A DNA stretch of 64,000 bases, taken from positions 29,499,673 to 29,563,672 of the forward strand of contig CM034610.1 of the NCBI GenBank assembly GCA_020091685.1. Direction: 5' to 3'. The notes below the pieces were generated by a model, which was not told where the DNA came from, did not search any database, and saw only the letters and a program-made list of their open reading frames with translations. Below are positions 13,735 to 25,240 of this stretch, piece after piece (positions within the stretch are counted from its first letter, which is position 1; each line of letters starts with the position of its first letter). A program made the translations under genes and the position numbers. The stretch comes from Lutjanus erythropterus. Its lineage: Eukaryota > Chordata > Actinopteri > Lutjaniformes > Lutjanidae.

Positions 13735-14010
13735 ACTGCCTCTCTTTTGGTTTTGTCTTGTTATGTCTTTTACATCATTTTTGTCTTGTTAAATCTTGCT
13801 ATGTTGTTTTCCTGTTGTTACATCATTTTGTCCTGTAGTGTCTTTTCCGTCATTTTCATCTTATGTATGGTTATATCCTTTTTGTCTTGTTAGGTTTTGT
13901 CTGAAGTCTTTTATGTCGTTTTGGTTTTGTTACATCTTGTTACACCTTCTCCTCATGTCTTTTTTTACTTTTATGTCATTTTGGTCTTCTTGCGTTACTA
14001 AAATAACTAA
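13735..14010. repeat. Diverged tandem repeat of a TTTTGTCTTGTTATGTC-like unit
   Basis: A T-rich, roughly 18-30 base unit built on ttttgtcttgtta / tgtctttt / acatcatttt recurs about ten times with substitutions and variable spacing. It is a decayed minisatellite. The open frame that crosses it (13796-14029) is a low-complexity artefact. Confidence 0.6.
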
Positions 14011-14174
14011 AATAATGAGCCTGTTTTGAAAATGTCGGAGTAGAAAGTAGATATTTGTGTTAAAATGTAGGGAGTAAAAGTAAAAAGTTATCAGAATAAG
14101 AAATCTCAAGTAACGCACATACCTGAAAAACATTAGTACGGTAACAACGTATTTGTACTTAGTTACTTACCATC

Positions 14175-14599
14175 TTTGGCCAAAAGTATTTGGATACTGA
14201 CGTCCCCTCGTCCTGGACGAGCCCCACTTTCACCTACATTGAACTGATTTGTGAAGACACCCCATCAGTCCTGGGGATTTTTTTAGCATCTGTATGAGAC
14301 GCTGCCAGAAAGCCAGTTTGACACGCAGTAAACTGTGAAATGGTCGCAGTTTTGTTAGGTTAAAGATCATGGTATGGGTTAAAAAACATTCATAGGAACA
14401 TCTGTATTTCTGGGCAATTCTGCTGTTGAAGTGACACAAAGATAGAAATAAGTACAGAGAAAAACACAAGAAGAAAGAAAGCAATGTGGCAAACTGAAAA
14501 AAGCAGAGGACCAAGACCACTTCCCTGAGGAATACCAAAAGGTAATTTATATTTTTCATGAGTTTTCTATTTGGGTGTCTACATACTTTTGGCCATATA
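14175..14599. mobile_element. Inverted-end element (TTTGGCCAAAAGTATTTGGA ends) enclosing an RT fragment
   Basis: The left end tttggccaaaagtatttggatac and the right end gtgtctacatacttttggccatat are imperfect inverse complements of about 24 bases. Such TGGCCAAAAGTATGTGGACAC ends are, from memory, typical of a Tc1/mariner-like teleost MITE. The interior carries, on the minus strand at 14497-14541, a reading frame with the reverse-transcriptase signature G-I-P-Q-G-S-x-L-G-P-L-L-F. This is characteristic of LINE polymerases. Surrounding frames are broken, so the RT piece is a dead fragment. Confidence 0.6.
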
Positions 14600-15149
14600 T
14601 TTGTCATAATGTATTTAGATTCACATGAATCCCAGAAAAAGTGGACATTTGTCTCCCTGAGAATCAAATTCCACCTGGTTTTCATCATCATGTGCATCTC
14701 AATCACCAAATAAGTCAAACTCCTCTCCATGCGATTGTCTGTCTTGTTTAAAGACCTTTACAGTCTCCAGGCTGCATTCAGATTCTCGCTGATGTATTTA
14801 TTCTCCGTTTTCAATCACCTCACTGAAAAGAGATCTGATGTCATCAATCAGAGCAGGTAGAGTCCATTGTCTCCTGCAGATGGACGGCAGATGAAGAGCA
14901 GGAGGAATGTGTACGTTGGACGTGACTGTAAAACATCAAACAGCTCTGCACCAGGACTGACATCACACCGCAGCGTCTACACTTCATATACATTTTCATT
15001 TGTCTCCCTGGAAACATTAAATGTTGGTTGTAAACTGTCAGCTGCAGTCTCCACAGGAAATATTACAAAAAGTTATTTCACAGGTCTCAAAACTGTGAAT
15101 TAAGAGTTGATAGGAAACAGTGAGTGAAGAAAAGTTTCAGCAGGTTGGT

Positions 15150-15402
15150 GCTCGACTGAAGTCCTGATATATGATGCTGCTCAGTGTATGTGAGCCTCAG
15201 ATGGGAGTGGAGACTGGAGACCCTCCCTCCTCTTCAAAAGAAAAGGGTCAGCTTTGTCCTCGCTGCAGTATTTGACTTTGGACCGTCGCTGCAGGTATGT
15301 TTCCTACACGTTTTACCTCTTCAGCTGTTGATTTTGAATGTAGTTCATTCAGTGAAAGATAATCAGAAGTGTGTGTGTGTGTTTGCAGATGCAGGTTTGA
15401 GG
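15150..15402 (+). promoter_or_regulatory. Promoter-proximal region and 5' UTR of the secreted-protein gene
   Basis: A non-coding exon ends at about 15294 (gctgcag followed by gtatgt donor). The coding exon begins at 15389 after a tttgcag acceptor. An ATG directly at the acceptor (15389) runs into TGA after three codons, so the functional start is the ATG at 15403. A (GT)n tract precedes the acceptor. No TATA box was clear. Confidence 0.5.
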
Positions 15403-17071
15403 ATGAAGGCTCCTGCACTTCTCTTCATCCTCTCAGTGACTCTTTGTGCAGCTCAGAAACAGAAAATAAGCCACAGAGCAGAGTGGGATTACAGGAATGA
15501 AGGTGAACAGTAAAGTCAACACATTTACTTGACTAATTTTAAGGTTTTAATATCAACTTTCCTACTTTTCTTTCGTTACATTTCGACGGGAAATATTTCA
15601 CTTTTCAGTCACACTCAGTACTTTTGGTGATTTGCAGGTGAAAATTAGTTTTTCCATCATGTCATGTCCCGTATGTCTATGGTTTATGGAACTCTGTAGA
15701 AGACACATTTTTTTTTAACATTTCTTTTTTTTCCCTAAAGTTATTTTATGTAGCAATTATTTTATCATTGTCATGTAATTTTAAATTGAAATGTATCCCA
15801 TTTTATAGTATTTGTATTTGTATTATATTTGTATAGTATTTTGTTTGTATTCTATTTATCATTTTCTCCTTTTTGTACCTGCACTTTTTGATCCTTGAGC
15901 TGCTGAGTGAATCAGGGATCATAAATCTTGTCTTATCTGTCTTTCTTTCTTTCTTTGCTCCTGTTCTCTCGTCTTTTAGTCTTTTCCTCGTTTTCTTTCC
16001 CTCTTCACTGTAGTCAGAAATGCCCGGGTGGTAAAAAGCTTTGAATACTTGATTACATTTCTCTGTTAAAGGTCCAGTGTGTAAGATTTGAAGTGGAATA
16101 TAATATTACTAAGTATATTTTCATCAGTGTATAAGCACCTGAAAATAAGATAATTAATGATATCGTTTTATTAGCCTAGAATGAGCTATTTGTATCTGCA
16201 GAGGGTGCAGCTTCTCTTCCATGGAGACCACCATGTTGCACCGCCATGTTTCTACAGTAGCCCAGAACAGACAAACCAAACACCGGCTCCTTTGGCATGT
16301 TGTGGCCACTGTACTTTTTCCTACACACTTGGAAGGGGAGGGTGAGGTGAGCAGTATTTAGTTAGTTGCAGTCTACAAGCTCACCACTAGATGCCACTAA
16401 ATCCTACACACTGGTCCTTTAATACTTGGGATGTTGGACTCCAGGGAAAAGGGGACAGTTTGGACTGATTTGAATTAGGTAATCAAATTTTTTCCCCCAC
16501 TGAAGATCACCCATTTTCCATTTGAATAATGACTGTGGTTTTGCTTCACCTGCAGCAGAGAAAGTGAACACCAGAGGATGTGCAAACCTCACACTGGTGT
16601 TAGACAACTGGAAATACGCCATCATGACGCAGGTCAAAGATCTGCTGCTGCACGACCACAGGACTGTGCTGCCGGACTACGGAAGGTGACAAGGACACAT
16701 TTTAAGTTAATTTTAACCATAATGTGATGTTGTTTGACTTAATTAAGATGGTAAAAGTGAGTGAATTGTCTTTGATTGGTCCATCTCACAGGATCCAGCC
16801 ACTGTCAGACGCTCTGGGAGATCTGTACAAGGAGTTCAACTCCCTGAAGGAGCATCTCGCCGAGCTGACGGCCAAGTTTGACGGAGTCGAAGCCTTCGTG
16901 GACAGCGTGAGGTCAGGAAGGAAGCCCGCACCACCCCGAGGTGAACCCCGACCCCCGGGGTCACCGCCAGGAGAGACAGAGGCAGCAGCTGATGCAGGAG
17001 GTCGACCTCCGGGGAGGAGGAGCAGGGTGGTAATTCGGAGAGTGAAGATACCTGTAGGTTCACTGGACTGA
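15403..17071 (+). CDS. Small secreted coiled-coil protein, unrecognised, 3 coding exons
   Basis: Exons 15403-15502, 16556-16685 and 16792-17071 join in phase to 169 residues plus TGA. Residues 1-17 form a clear signal peptide (MKAPALLFILSVTLCAA) with predicted cleavage before QKQ. The mature part has a single cysteine (RGCANLTLVLDNW), with N-L-T as a possible N-glycosylation site. It also has two helical, heptad-like stretches (about residues 55-70 and 78-110), then a proline/glycine-rich tail and a basic end (GRRSRVVIRRVKI). One free cysteine plus coiled coil suggests a disulfide-linked dimer. I do not recognise a family: I compared it mentally with PLAC9-type secreted peptides and found no convincing match. 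The splice structure, intact frame and signal peptide make it a real gene. Confidence 0.72.
16066..16422. mobile_element. TTAA-type MITE copy 2 (in an intron of the secreted-protein gene)
   Basis: Flanked by TTAA at 16066-16069 and 16419-16422. The left end is AGGTCCAGTGTGTAAGATTT and the right end is the inverse complement of AGGACCAGTGTGTAGGATTT. The intact TTAA duplication supports a piggyBac-like mechanism. It lies inverted relative to the copy at 6081-6454 and shares its interior. It sits in the intron between exons 15502 and 16556 and carries no ORF. Confidence 0.8.
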
Positions 17072-18170
17072 AGCAGGAAGTGAAGGTGATGAAGCTTTGA
17101 GGTGCAGCAGCAGCAGAATCCTCTCTGCTGTGGAGGAAATTATTATTGTCTCACATTCGTTCACTTCATTAATCATGAATCATTCTTCGTGTCTGTTAAA
17201 ACTTCATTGTTGTGCTGAACTTTGCTGAATCTTTTTTTGAGGTAAAATCAATCCCACAAGGGTTTAAAAATATTAAACATCACTTTTTATTCATTTATTT
17301 ATTCACGTTTTCTAACTGGACTGCATTTAATAAACTGCCTGCATATAAAGACAAACATTATACATGTTTTTATTCTTGTAATAATTATCTAATGTCATTT
17401 CATTATTCAATATTTATATACAGTTATATTCTACTGCTCCACTAGGTGGCTCCCCAGCATCAGGAACATGTTTATTTCTGATGGACAGGAGAGTTTATCA
17501 TTCTGGGTTTAGCTCAAAGACAAATATGAATGTTGAATTTGTCTAAACTTTGACAAATTGGCTGTTTTGGGAAGCTGCAGTTCCACTTGAGATATTTGAC
17601 TGTTAATATAATATTTGACTTATGATGGAATTCAATAAATTCACCTGGGTGTGGAAAACAACTTTGTTGAAACTGTTTTTTTTTTTTTTTATGTCAACCA
17701 TGTGAACCATGAAAATACACCCAGACTGAAAGACAGGTATTTCTGTGTCTCTCTGTACTAATTTTGTGTCTCTTTTTCCGTTGTTTTGTTTCTCTTTGTA
17801 GTATTATTTTCTCTCTGTGGTACTTTTGTGTCTTTTTGTGGTCATTTTGATTTTCTTTGGGGTAGTTTTGTGTCTCTTTGTAGTTGTACAATCGATTTTC
17901 ACTTAGAAGAATACTGTGCTCAGTTTGCTCTTCAGTAATCCGTCAGTCAGGGTTTCAGCAGCAACATCCACGCAATAATCTTCATGATTTATATTATTAT
18001 TATATTTATTGTTCTGCGTATAGTACTAGTATTGCTGCTTTGATCTGTAAATAGCATTTTACTGTTGTAGTTGGTCAAAATGTAAAAATATGATATACTA
18101 CTGCTAATGCATGTTTTACAGGATCTTTATGTTTGTATGTAAAATCTTGAATTTTAAAAGAATAAAGTCA
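17072..18170 (+). other. 3' region of the secreted-protein gene with tandem T-rich repeat
   Basis: AATAAA signals occur near 17634 (caataaattc) and 18159 (gaataaagtc), either of which may end the transcript. Between them, 17735-17890 holds a diverged tandem array of a ttttgtgtctctttgtggt-like unit, about seven to eight copies, unrelated to coding sequence. Confidence 0.5.
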
Positions 18171-19250
18171 CCCCATAAATGTGGAGAAGCGAGTTGTTGT
18201 TGTTGTTCCAGTCGTTTGGTTTTACTTAAAAATCATCGTCAGAATCAGTCTGGTTACAGGAAACAGCTAACACACACCACATGTCTATGAACTGAATAAC
18301 TAACTACAGCTCTCAAATACAAGTAGTGGAGTCAGGGTGTTTCCAGACTTCTTTAACTGGGGTGGTCCAAGTGAGGCATGGTTTATGAGGGTGGCATGAA
18401 GTATGCATGTACATACACATACGCATGCACCCATTAATGCACCATTTCTCATATCTACTTTAAACATTAACAAATGATATTTCTATCAGTCAGAACACAA
18501 CAGAATGGCATCATAAAAATACAATATAGAGCATTCATACTTAATTCTTTAAAGTCCTCAAAAATTGTACCTCCATTATAGTAAGCTCTAGAAACATCCC
18601 TGAATGGAGTAAAAAGTATTGTACAAAATAGGAGAGCTCAAGTATATACATGGAAATAAGTAAACTGACCAGTAAAATAACTGGGTACATTTGTAAGTAC
18701 TAAACTTGGTTGAGAAGAATCAAAAACCCGCCTGGATTAACTGGACAGCGTGTTGTCATTGATCATTTTATAGAATATGATGCATTGTTGTAGCTGAAAC
18801 AACCAACAGAACAGTTCATGAGCTCAACATTAAACATCTACATCAGTAAAATGCAACAGACATTAATGCAGAAGTAATAATATCAACACATTAATGACAG
18901 GGACCATTTACTGTGCAATTAATACTTATTATTAATACATTTGGCTGATAATACTTACTTTTACTTTAATAAGGTTTTGAATGCTTTTTGACTTTAACTT
19001 GCAGTGGAGTATTTTTACATTGTGGTAGTGCTAAATTTACTTAATTAAACAGGATCTTAATGACCTAATTCTTCCATCACTGCAGAAAGCCAACCTTAAA
19101 TTTACACTTTCGTAAAATATTTGAGTAAATGTAAGTAGTTAGCCATGATTCACCACTGGTGTCATAACTGTATAAGACTCATTTTTTTTTTTATTACCAA
19201 ATGAATGACAACGCACTGAAATCCTAAACCATTAGAACCGGACAAATCAC
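18170..19250. other. Intergenic DNA between the secreted-protein gene and rnf213
   Basis: AT-rich with degenerate repeat traces (for example ttgagtaaatgtaagtagtt near 19120, a fragment type also seen near 20,300-20,690). No exon, RNA gene or intact element recognised. Confidence 0.5.
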
Positions 19251-19295
19251 TCCTCAGTCTGTGTTGCACCGCTGTACGTTTCTATACTGCCTTTT

Positions 19296-19378
19296 GAAAG
19301 TGAAAACTTCCGAGGAGCACCTGAACGCCGCATAAGTTTCTTGTTTGATGAGATGTTGAGAGAAACGAAACTGAAAAG
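19296..19378 (+). promoter_or_regulatory. rnf213: Interferon-response motifs upstream of rnf213
   Basis: GAAAGTGAAAAC at 19296-19307 fits the IRF/ISRE core GAAANNGAAA. A second block at 19360-19378 (gagaaacgaaactgaaaag) contains GAAACTGAAA at 19367-19376. Both lie on the + strand, about 320-400 bases upstream of the donor of the non-coding first exon (19693). A TTCCTTGAA at 19594-19602 matches the TTCN3GAA STAT core. Mammalian RNF213 is interferon-inducible, so these are sensible control elements. Their function here is inferred from sequence alone. Confidence 0.6.
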
Positions 19379-19559
19379 TCTTCTTCTGCTTTAGAGACTG
19401 TCGAGAAATTAGTCACTAAATCAAGACGAAGAAACCTTTTATTACAGTTAATTAGCTGCCCTGACCGTCCCAAAGACAATTAGTATGTCGAGTTGTATTT
19501 TTATAGCTAACATTTAGTTTCGATAGCTAACCTGCTGGAGTTTACGTCGAGAGATAACC

Positions 19560-19693
19560 GCCATTTTTAGAGCGGATGATGAATTTGCCGACGTTCCTTG
19601 AAGCTTCATATAGGAAGTCCCTGATAAACATTTCAGTCGTTACTGACTGACAGGTGTACAGCCTGCTGGTCCTGACAACTTATCAACACAAAG
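19560..19693 (+). other. rnf213: rnf213 non-coding first exon (5' UTR)
   Basis: A stretch with higher CpG content ends in the strong donor acacaaag followed by gtatgt at 19693/19694. It contains no long reading frame, as expected for a leader exon. The exact transcription start is not determinable from sequence. A candidate second exon follows at about 21202-21338 (acattcag acceptor, aatgag|gtagaa donor). Confidence 0.45.
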
Positions 19694-20274
19694 GTATGTA
19701 AACATAGAATAAAACTATAAATGTTTTCCTGTTAAATTCACCGTTTTGCTCGTACAGAGTTTCTACATTTACTACAGAATATTACAGCTGAACTGCATCC
19801 TGATAACTGACAGGTCATTTAAATTGTAAACAGAACTTGGATTAACTTTTTGTCGTATGATTTTATTGATGTTTTGAACTCAAACAGCAAGGAAAAGTCA
19901 AACCAGGGCTGCAACTAACGGTTTATTTTCAGTGTCGATTATTTTAGCGATCAAACGTCAAATCAAATCAGCTGTTTGGTCCATTGAATGTCAGAAAATG
20001 GTGAAACGTCCGTGTTGTCTTGTTTTGTCCAAAACCAAAAATATTCATATTACTTAAATATTCACATTTGGGAAGCTGGAATCAGAAAATTTAGACTTTT
20101 TCCTTTAAAATAATGACCTAAAGTGATTAATTGATCATCAAATTGTTTGGCGATGAATGTGATAGTTGACAGGTAATTAATTTTTACAGCTCTTAGTCAA
20201 ATTATCAGAAAAACTCAGGTAAAATTAGTTAGTCAGCGTTATTAGTCATATTTTATTGTGTTTTATCACCTTTT

Positions 20275-20690
20275 ATCAGTGATGGAAGAAGTAACATTAC
20301 CCACATAAAAGTAGTACTGCTGTGTAAAGATACTCCTAAAAACAGCAAAATTTACTTTAAGTATTAAAGTAAAAGTGATTTTGGAAGAATGTCCTTTAAG
20401 AGAGTTGTATCATTAGAACATACTACTGTATTATTATATATTATGTATATCCTTCACTTTATCACAAAGATTCAAAATCACCAAATTTGGTGTGAGACAG
20501 ATGTTGTAATCTGCAAAGTAATGAGTAACTAAAGCTGTTAGGTAAATGTAGTGGACTAAAAGTACAATATTTCTCTCTGAAATGTAGTGGAGTAGATATA
20601 CCAAAGTATGAAATTGAAATAGTCAAAGTACATTAAAATTGTACTTTGAATATGTACTTGAGTAAATAGTTACTTTACACCAGTAGGATG
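20275..20690. repeat. Degenerate hAT-like interspersed repeat
   Basis: It begins atcagtgatggaagaagtaac and contains aatgtagtggagtagatat, with repeated gtacttgagtaaatagttac and caaagtac words. The same vocabulary appears in the intact hAT element at 58893-59882 (gaaatgtagtggagtgaaag, actcaagtaaagtacag). Ends are eroded. Related fragments are visible near 13600-13680, 14030-14165, 23515-23640, 45960-46010 and 61930-62020. Confidence 0.5.
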
Positions 20691-23600
20691 TTGTGGTCAA
20701 AAAGCCCTTTTATATCAGAGTATATCTATATTATGTTATAGTAGTTTTGGTGGCCTTAGTGGCTTTCATTTAGTTCTGAACTGATTCATTAATTAACTGA
20801 TTATTTGATCAGCAGAAAATTAACTGTCAGTTTTGATGTTTTAGTTATTGTTTCAGTCATTTTGCATCAAAATTCCAAACATTTCCTGGTACCAGCTGTT
20901 GAAATGTGAGGATTTGCTGCCTTTATTATTGTAACATTTTATAGATGAAACAATTTATTTAATGAAAAAATAATCACAAGATTTATTGATAATAAAATAA
21001 TTGTTATTTGTTGCAGTCCTAGTGGTGCTTATGATGGTCTCTTACAAACTATGTAAGAGACTATGTAATATGTTTGTTTATTATAGTGGCAGAATATTTT
21101 GAAGTAATTTATGATTGTGCAAAGTCCTGTAATCAAACTGACTAAACTGATTAGTCAGTGTCAGATGTGGAGATTTTAACTGCCTGTGTTTCTTACATTC
21201 AGAGACAGATAACAGGGGACAGGACTCCCCTGATAAATCCCTACAGATGGAGGACGGAGCGGCAGAAACCTCCACAGCTCCTCTGGATCACAGAAGAAGG
21301 AGGATGTTGCAACCAAAAGAGCCGGAAAAGAAATGAGGTAGAAATGCAGTCATAAGAATTCACTGCAGAGTTAAAGATAAAACCTGTTTGACATTTTAAC
21401 CCACATCCTACCAACATATTTAACATGCAAGACTACTGACTGCTGTCTCTTAAAACATTAGTAGTTATGCAATTATCTGAAAAGAAAAAACAGATCCCTT
21501 TATTTTAAGAAAGTGACAGTTAATTTGCCTGTTGTATTTAAACAAAAATATTCTTTTCTTTAATACAAATTGCAAATCGATGCACACATTAATACTTTTT
21601 ACTATCTGTTGATTCTGGTAACACAGTTCTGATCAAGGCTGCGTCCAAAATTTACTATGAACATGCTAAATAGTACACTAAAACAGTATGGGAGATTTTT
21701 TTAGTATGTCATAACCTTAGTATGAAATCCACAGGACACAAGGTTCATAATATTACAGTGTGCAAGCATTGGGCACCATGCTGGTATAAATACCCCATGA
21801 TGCAATGCAGTAGTGACAAAAATAATGACAACATAACAGAAAAGGTGAACAGTGTCCAAGTCAGATCTGTGTAATATAAATTATTCCTCAACTTAAACAT
21901 AAGTAGGTTTCACTTTGCTGGGCGGAATATATTTTTAAATTAGTTCATACTAAGTAGGGGTTACCATAGTAACCTGTCTCCAAACAGCAAGGAGGCTTTC
22001 AGGAAGTGATGTGATGCCCTCTGAGCAGTGCATCCCATAAGATGCATACTACTGTTTATTTACTGAAAAGTATGTTGAATGCTGGTAAAGATTGTGGGCA
22101 TGTTTTGGATGCAGTGATAGACTCTGAAGGACTTAACAGAAGCATAAAATCAGTTTTAAGTCAATATTTTGTGTTTTTGCTAATCATGGTAACTAGCTTC
22201 ATACATGGCTTCTCCTGTGGCCTGGTATATGATATGTGTAGCACCCCTCGATTAACAGGACTGGTTCTTTAGGTTTATGACATCATATTCCCAGCCCGAC
22301 TGAATCGGTACAGATAAGTCTTGTAACACGTGAAAAACACCACCACGATTTAAAAACTTGATTTTCACTGCAGGGGGTCTTTAATGTGTTTTCCAGGACC
22401 GAGGACCAGGCAGTCCCAGCAGAAAGGTCAACACCAAGACAGGAGGAGAAGAGAAATCAAAAAAGAAAAAAGAACACCTCAAATGTAAAGGAGATGCAGA
22501 TGTCAAAGGTGAAAACAAAGAAGCAGCCAAGGTGGAGGTTGTCGAGACGACAAGCTCCCAAACTGAGAGCGTGTCTGTAGAGACACAGCAGGTGGATCCA
22601 CAAGCAGAAGACAACCTGCAAGATGTGAAAACAGCAGAGAACAATGCCACACAGGCTAAGATGGTACAAGCTCAGACTCAAACAAATAAACTTGAAGTCT
22701 CAAACAAAGTCACACAAACTCCAGTTGTTCAAAAGAATGATCAGGAAACACAGACGGACTTCTCTGTGCTGAAACAAGACGACACAAATGATGAAAAGAC
22801 TCAACCTGCGCAAGACTGCTGCTGAATCACAGCTGAAACAAGACACACCTGAACCAAAGCTGCACGACACGCTCAGACTCCATCAAAGCAAAATGAAAGT
22901 CCAGACAAAGGCGGAGCAGAATCAGATTCAGCCAAGAGCAAAACTGAAGAAAGAGTCAAAGACTAAAGAAGAGGATCCGTCTGCAGGACCCTCAGGTGAT
23001 TCCACAGGCTCCAACTCTGAAAAGACACCAAACCAAAGTCTTATGCCAAAGCTGTGTCTGGAGGCGGCAGGAGTGACAAACAGTCAATTTGGGCGCCTCA
23101 AGCAACAGATCAAACTACAAACCCATCCCAAAGCACACGGTGAGAGTGATAAAACAGAATAACTAACAGCTGCTTCCAGTACTGTGGTTGAACCTGATTG
23201 TAAACACATATTTCTCTGTTTCCACAGTGATCGAAGCCCAGTGAGACCCCACCTGGGGCTCCCATGTTCACCCTTTACATCTATGCTGTGCTGGACAAAA
23301 GGTTTAGATTCAACCAAAACATGATGCACTTCTGCTGTGTTATAGCGGATGTTTTACCCTTTGAGATGACACATTTGTGTGAGTATTGATATTTTCTAAG
23401 CTGTAATACAAAGGCTGTATTAGTACAGTGGCATGTTTTCATTGTTTTGGCTCTGTTAATTTGAAGATGTTTGCATTCACTCCAGAACAGTGTAGGACCT
23501 GTAGCCCTTTTTACAGAGGTGGTAAAAGTAGAACTACTGATTCAACTTCTTCGTGAGTAAGCGAAAAGGCAGTGAAATGTACTCAAAGTATAAAAGTAAA

Positions 23601-23884
23601 AATTAAGCCTCTAAAGATCATTTCTACCAGGTGATTCTGTGCAAATCTAAGTGAACCTCACCCTTTCTCTGTGGTCAAGTTACATCATTTTTGTCTTGTC
23701 ACATCTGTCATGCATGATATGCACTGATGGATACAAGGAATCGTCTTTTCTATTATTATGCGATGCAGTTAGGTTAGAATCAGTCTGTTGTAATCAGATG
23801 TTTGGAAGGCAGTGCACAATGAAGCAAAATACAAACAATCTGTAGCTCCACTCAAATGCATTAAAACTAAAGTAATGGGAGCAT

Positions 23885-24035
23885 GTGCCCCATGTACTGA
23901 GGCTGTCAGTCCTTTGCAGCGGCCGCTGGTTTGACTCCGCCCTACGACCCTTTGCTGCCTGTCATCTCCTCTCGCGCTACCTCCTTTCCTGTCTGCTTCT
24001 CAGCTGTCCCTATCAAATAAAGGCAAAAAGCTAAA
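23885..24035 (+). mobile_element. tRNA-derived SINE-like element
   Basis: The text around 23920-23945 (gcggccgctggtttgactccgcc) resembles a tRNA B-box (GGTTCGANTCC, here GGTTTGACTCC). It continues through ctttgctgcctgtcatctcc, ctttcctgtctgcttctcagctgtccctatcaaataaaggcaaaaagc. That tail is, from memory, typical of an abundant teleost SINE. An A-rich end follows. The A-box part is eroded. Confidence 0.55.
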
Positions 24036-24889
24036 AAAAACCTCTAAATAAATTTAGTTAATAAACAATAAACAACAATAAAAAGTTGTCAGAAATTAAA
24101 GATCAAATCCTTGTAGACAGGCTCCAAAGTCTTGTACAAAACGTCCCCGAAGAATGGAGGCTGTTAAAGCAGCAGATTCATGCCCATGGTTTTAGAATGA
24201 AACGTTCAGCTATTACATAGGGGTTTGATGTTCCTGAATCGCTGAACAGTTGGTCATTTAGTATAAATGGAAACATTACCTTAAAGCTGATTTTTAAATA
24301 TATATTAATAAGGGATGAAATGACTTTGTGTAGTGTCTAACCCTGCAGATCTGTCTCATAGATGTATTATATGACCTACACAGTGTACACAAGGTGGAGC
24401 CCATTCAGAGTTGCTTGCTTGGTGCATAAGCCAAAAAAATTATCTAGCTTCCAAGTTTACTTCCTGGTTATATGGCTCACTGAATATGGGAAGTTGTGTA
24501 TCCCCCAGCTCATGAGTTCCTGCTCGTACAGACTTTACATCATGATGATGTTACAGAGTGTTAAATAGCTTTTTTGGTTCTAGTTAAAGAGTAACTAAAC
24601 CCCAAACTAGTTCTTTCAGTTGAAAAAGCGATGTACTGTATATGGATATCTAGTGGTGCTGTTAATTGATTCAGGTCCAAATCTTGATATTTTAGTGCAA
24701 AATGTTTGAATGCTTCATAACATGTTGCCATATTGTGAAACATTTGCAATTGAATTTTCATTTTGTGTTGATGTGGAGGCAGGTGATGTGCATGGTGGCA
24801 GCTTTCATCACTAACCAATCCCAGCAAGGTAACCAGGTAAACAGAAATTGAACCCAGACTGGTGCAGTTCAAAGTGACTTAATGAAAAC

Positions 24890-25240
24890 TGAAAACACCA
24901 AGTCTAAAAACAAAAACTTACACAGAGTAGTTCTAAGTCAAATAAGGTGAACAAATCCAAAAGTACAAGTAAAGTCCAAAGAAAGTCCAAAAGCCACAAG
25001 GAAACACAGGGAATACTCTAAGGCACTTGACACAAGGTACAAAGACCAACTAGCAACTAAACAGGAAATAAACAGGACTAAATTCACAGGAAGCTAATAA
25101 GGACAGGCGAAAACAATCTGTAATCAAAAAGGAGGAAAACCTGAGGAAGTAGAGCAGCAGAAATGAGAAAGTACAAGAACTTCAAAATAATACAGGTACA
25201 AGTAAACTAAAACACAAAATTGTGACACAAAAACAGTAGG
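24890..25240. repeat. Probable interspersed repeat, A-rich
   Basis: Purine- and CA-rich text with many short words such as acacaggg, acaggaaataaacaggacta and aaacaggac. It lacks any reading frame and resembles decayed copies of a dispersed fish repeat. Its class is not determined. Confidence 0.3.

Noticed and set aside
14230..14730. 166-codon minus-strand open frame as a membrane protein
   Set aside because: Its hydrophobic run is an out-of-frame reading of a LINE reverse-transcriptase scrap; the GIPQGS motif is in another frame.
21202..21355. rnf213 start codon at the ATG near 21245
   Set aside because: The frame reaches a TGA before the best donor (gag|gtagaa), and the frame that is open to the donor has no ATG. 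The initiator is left unassigned.
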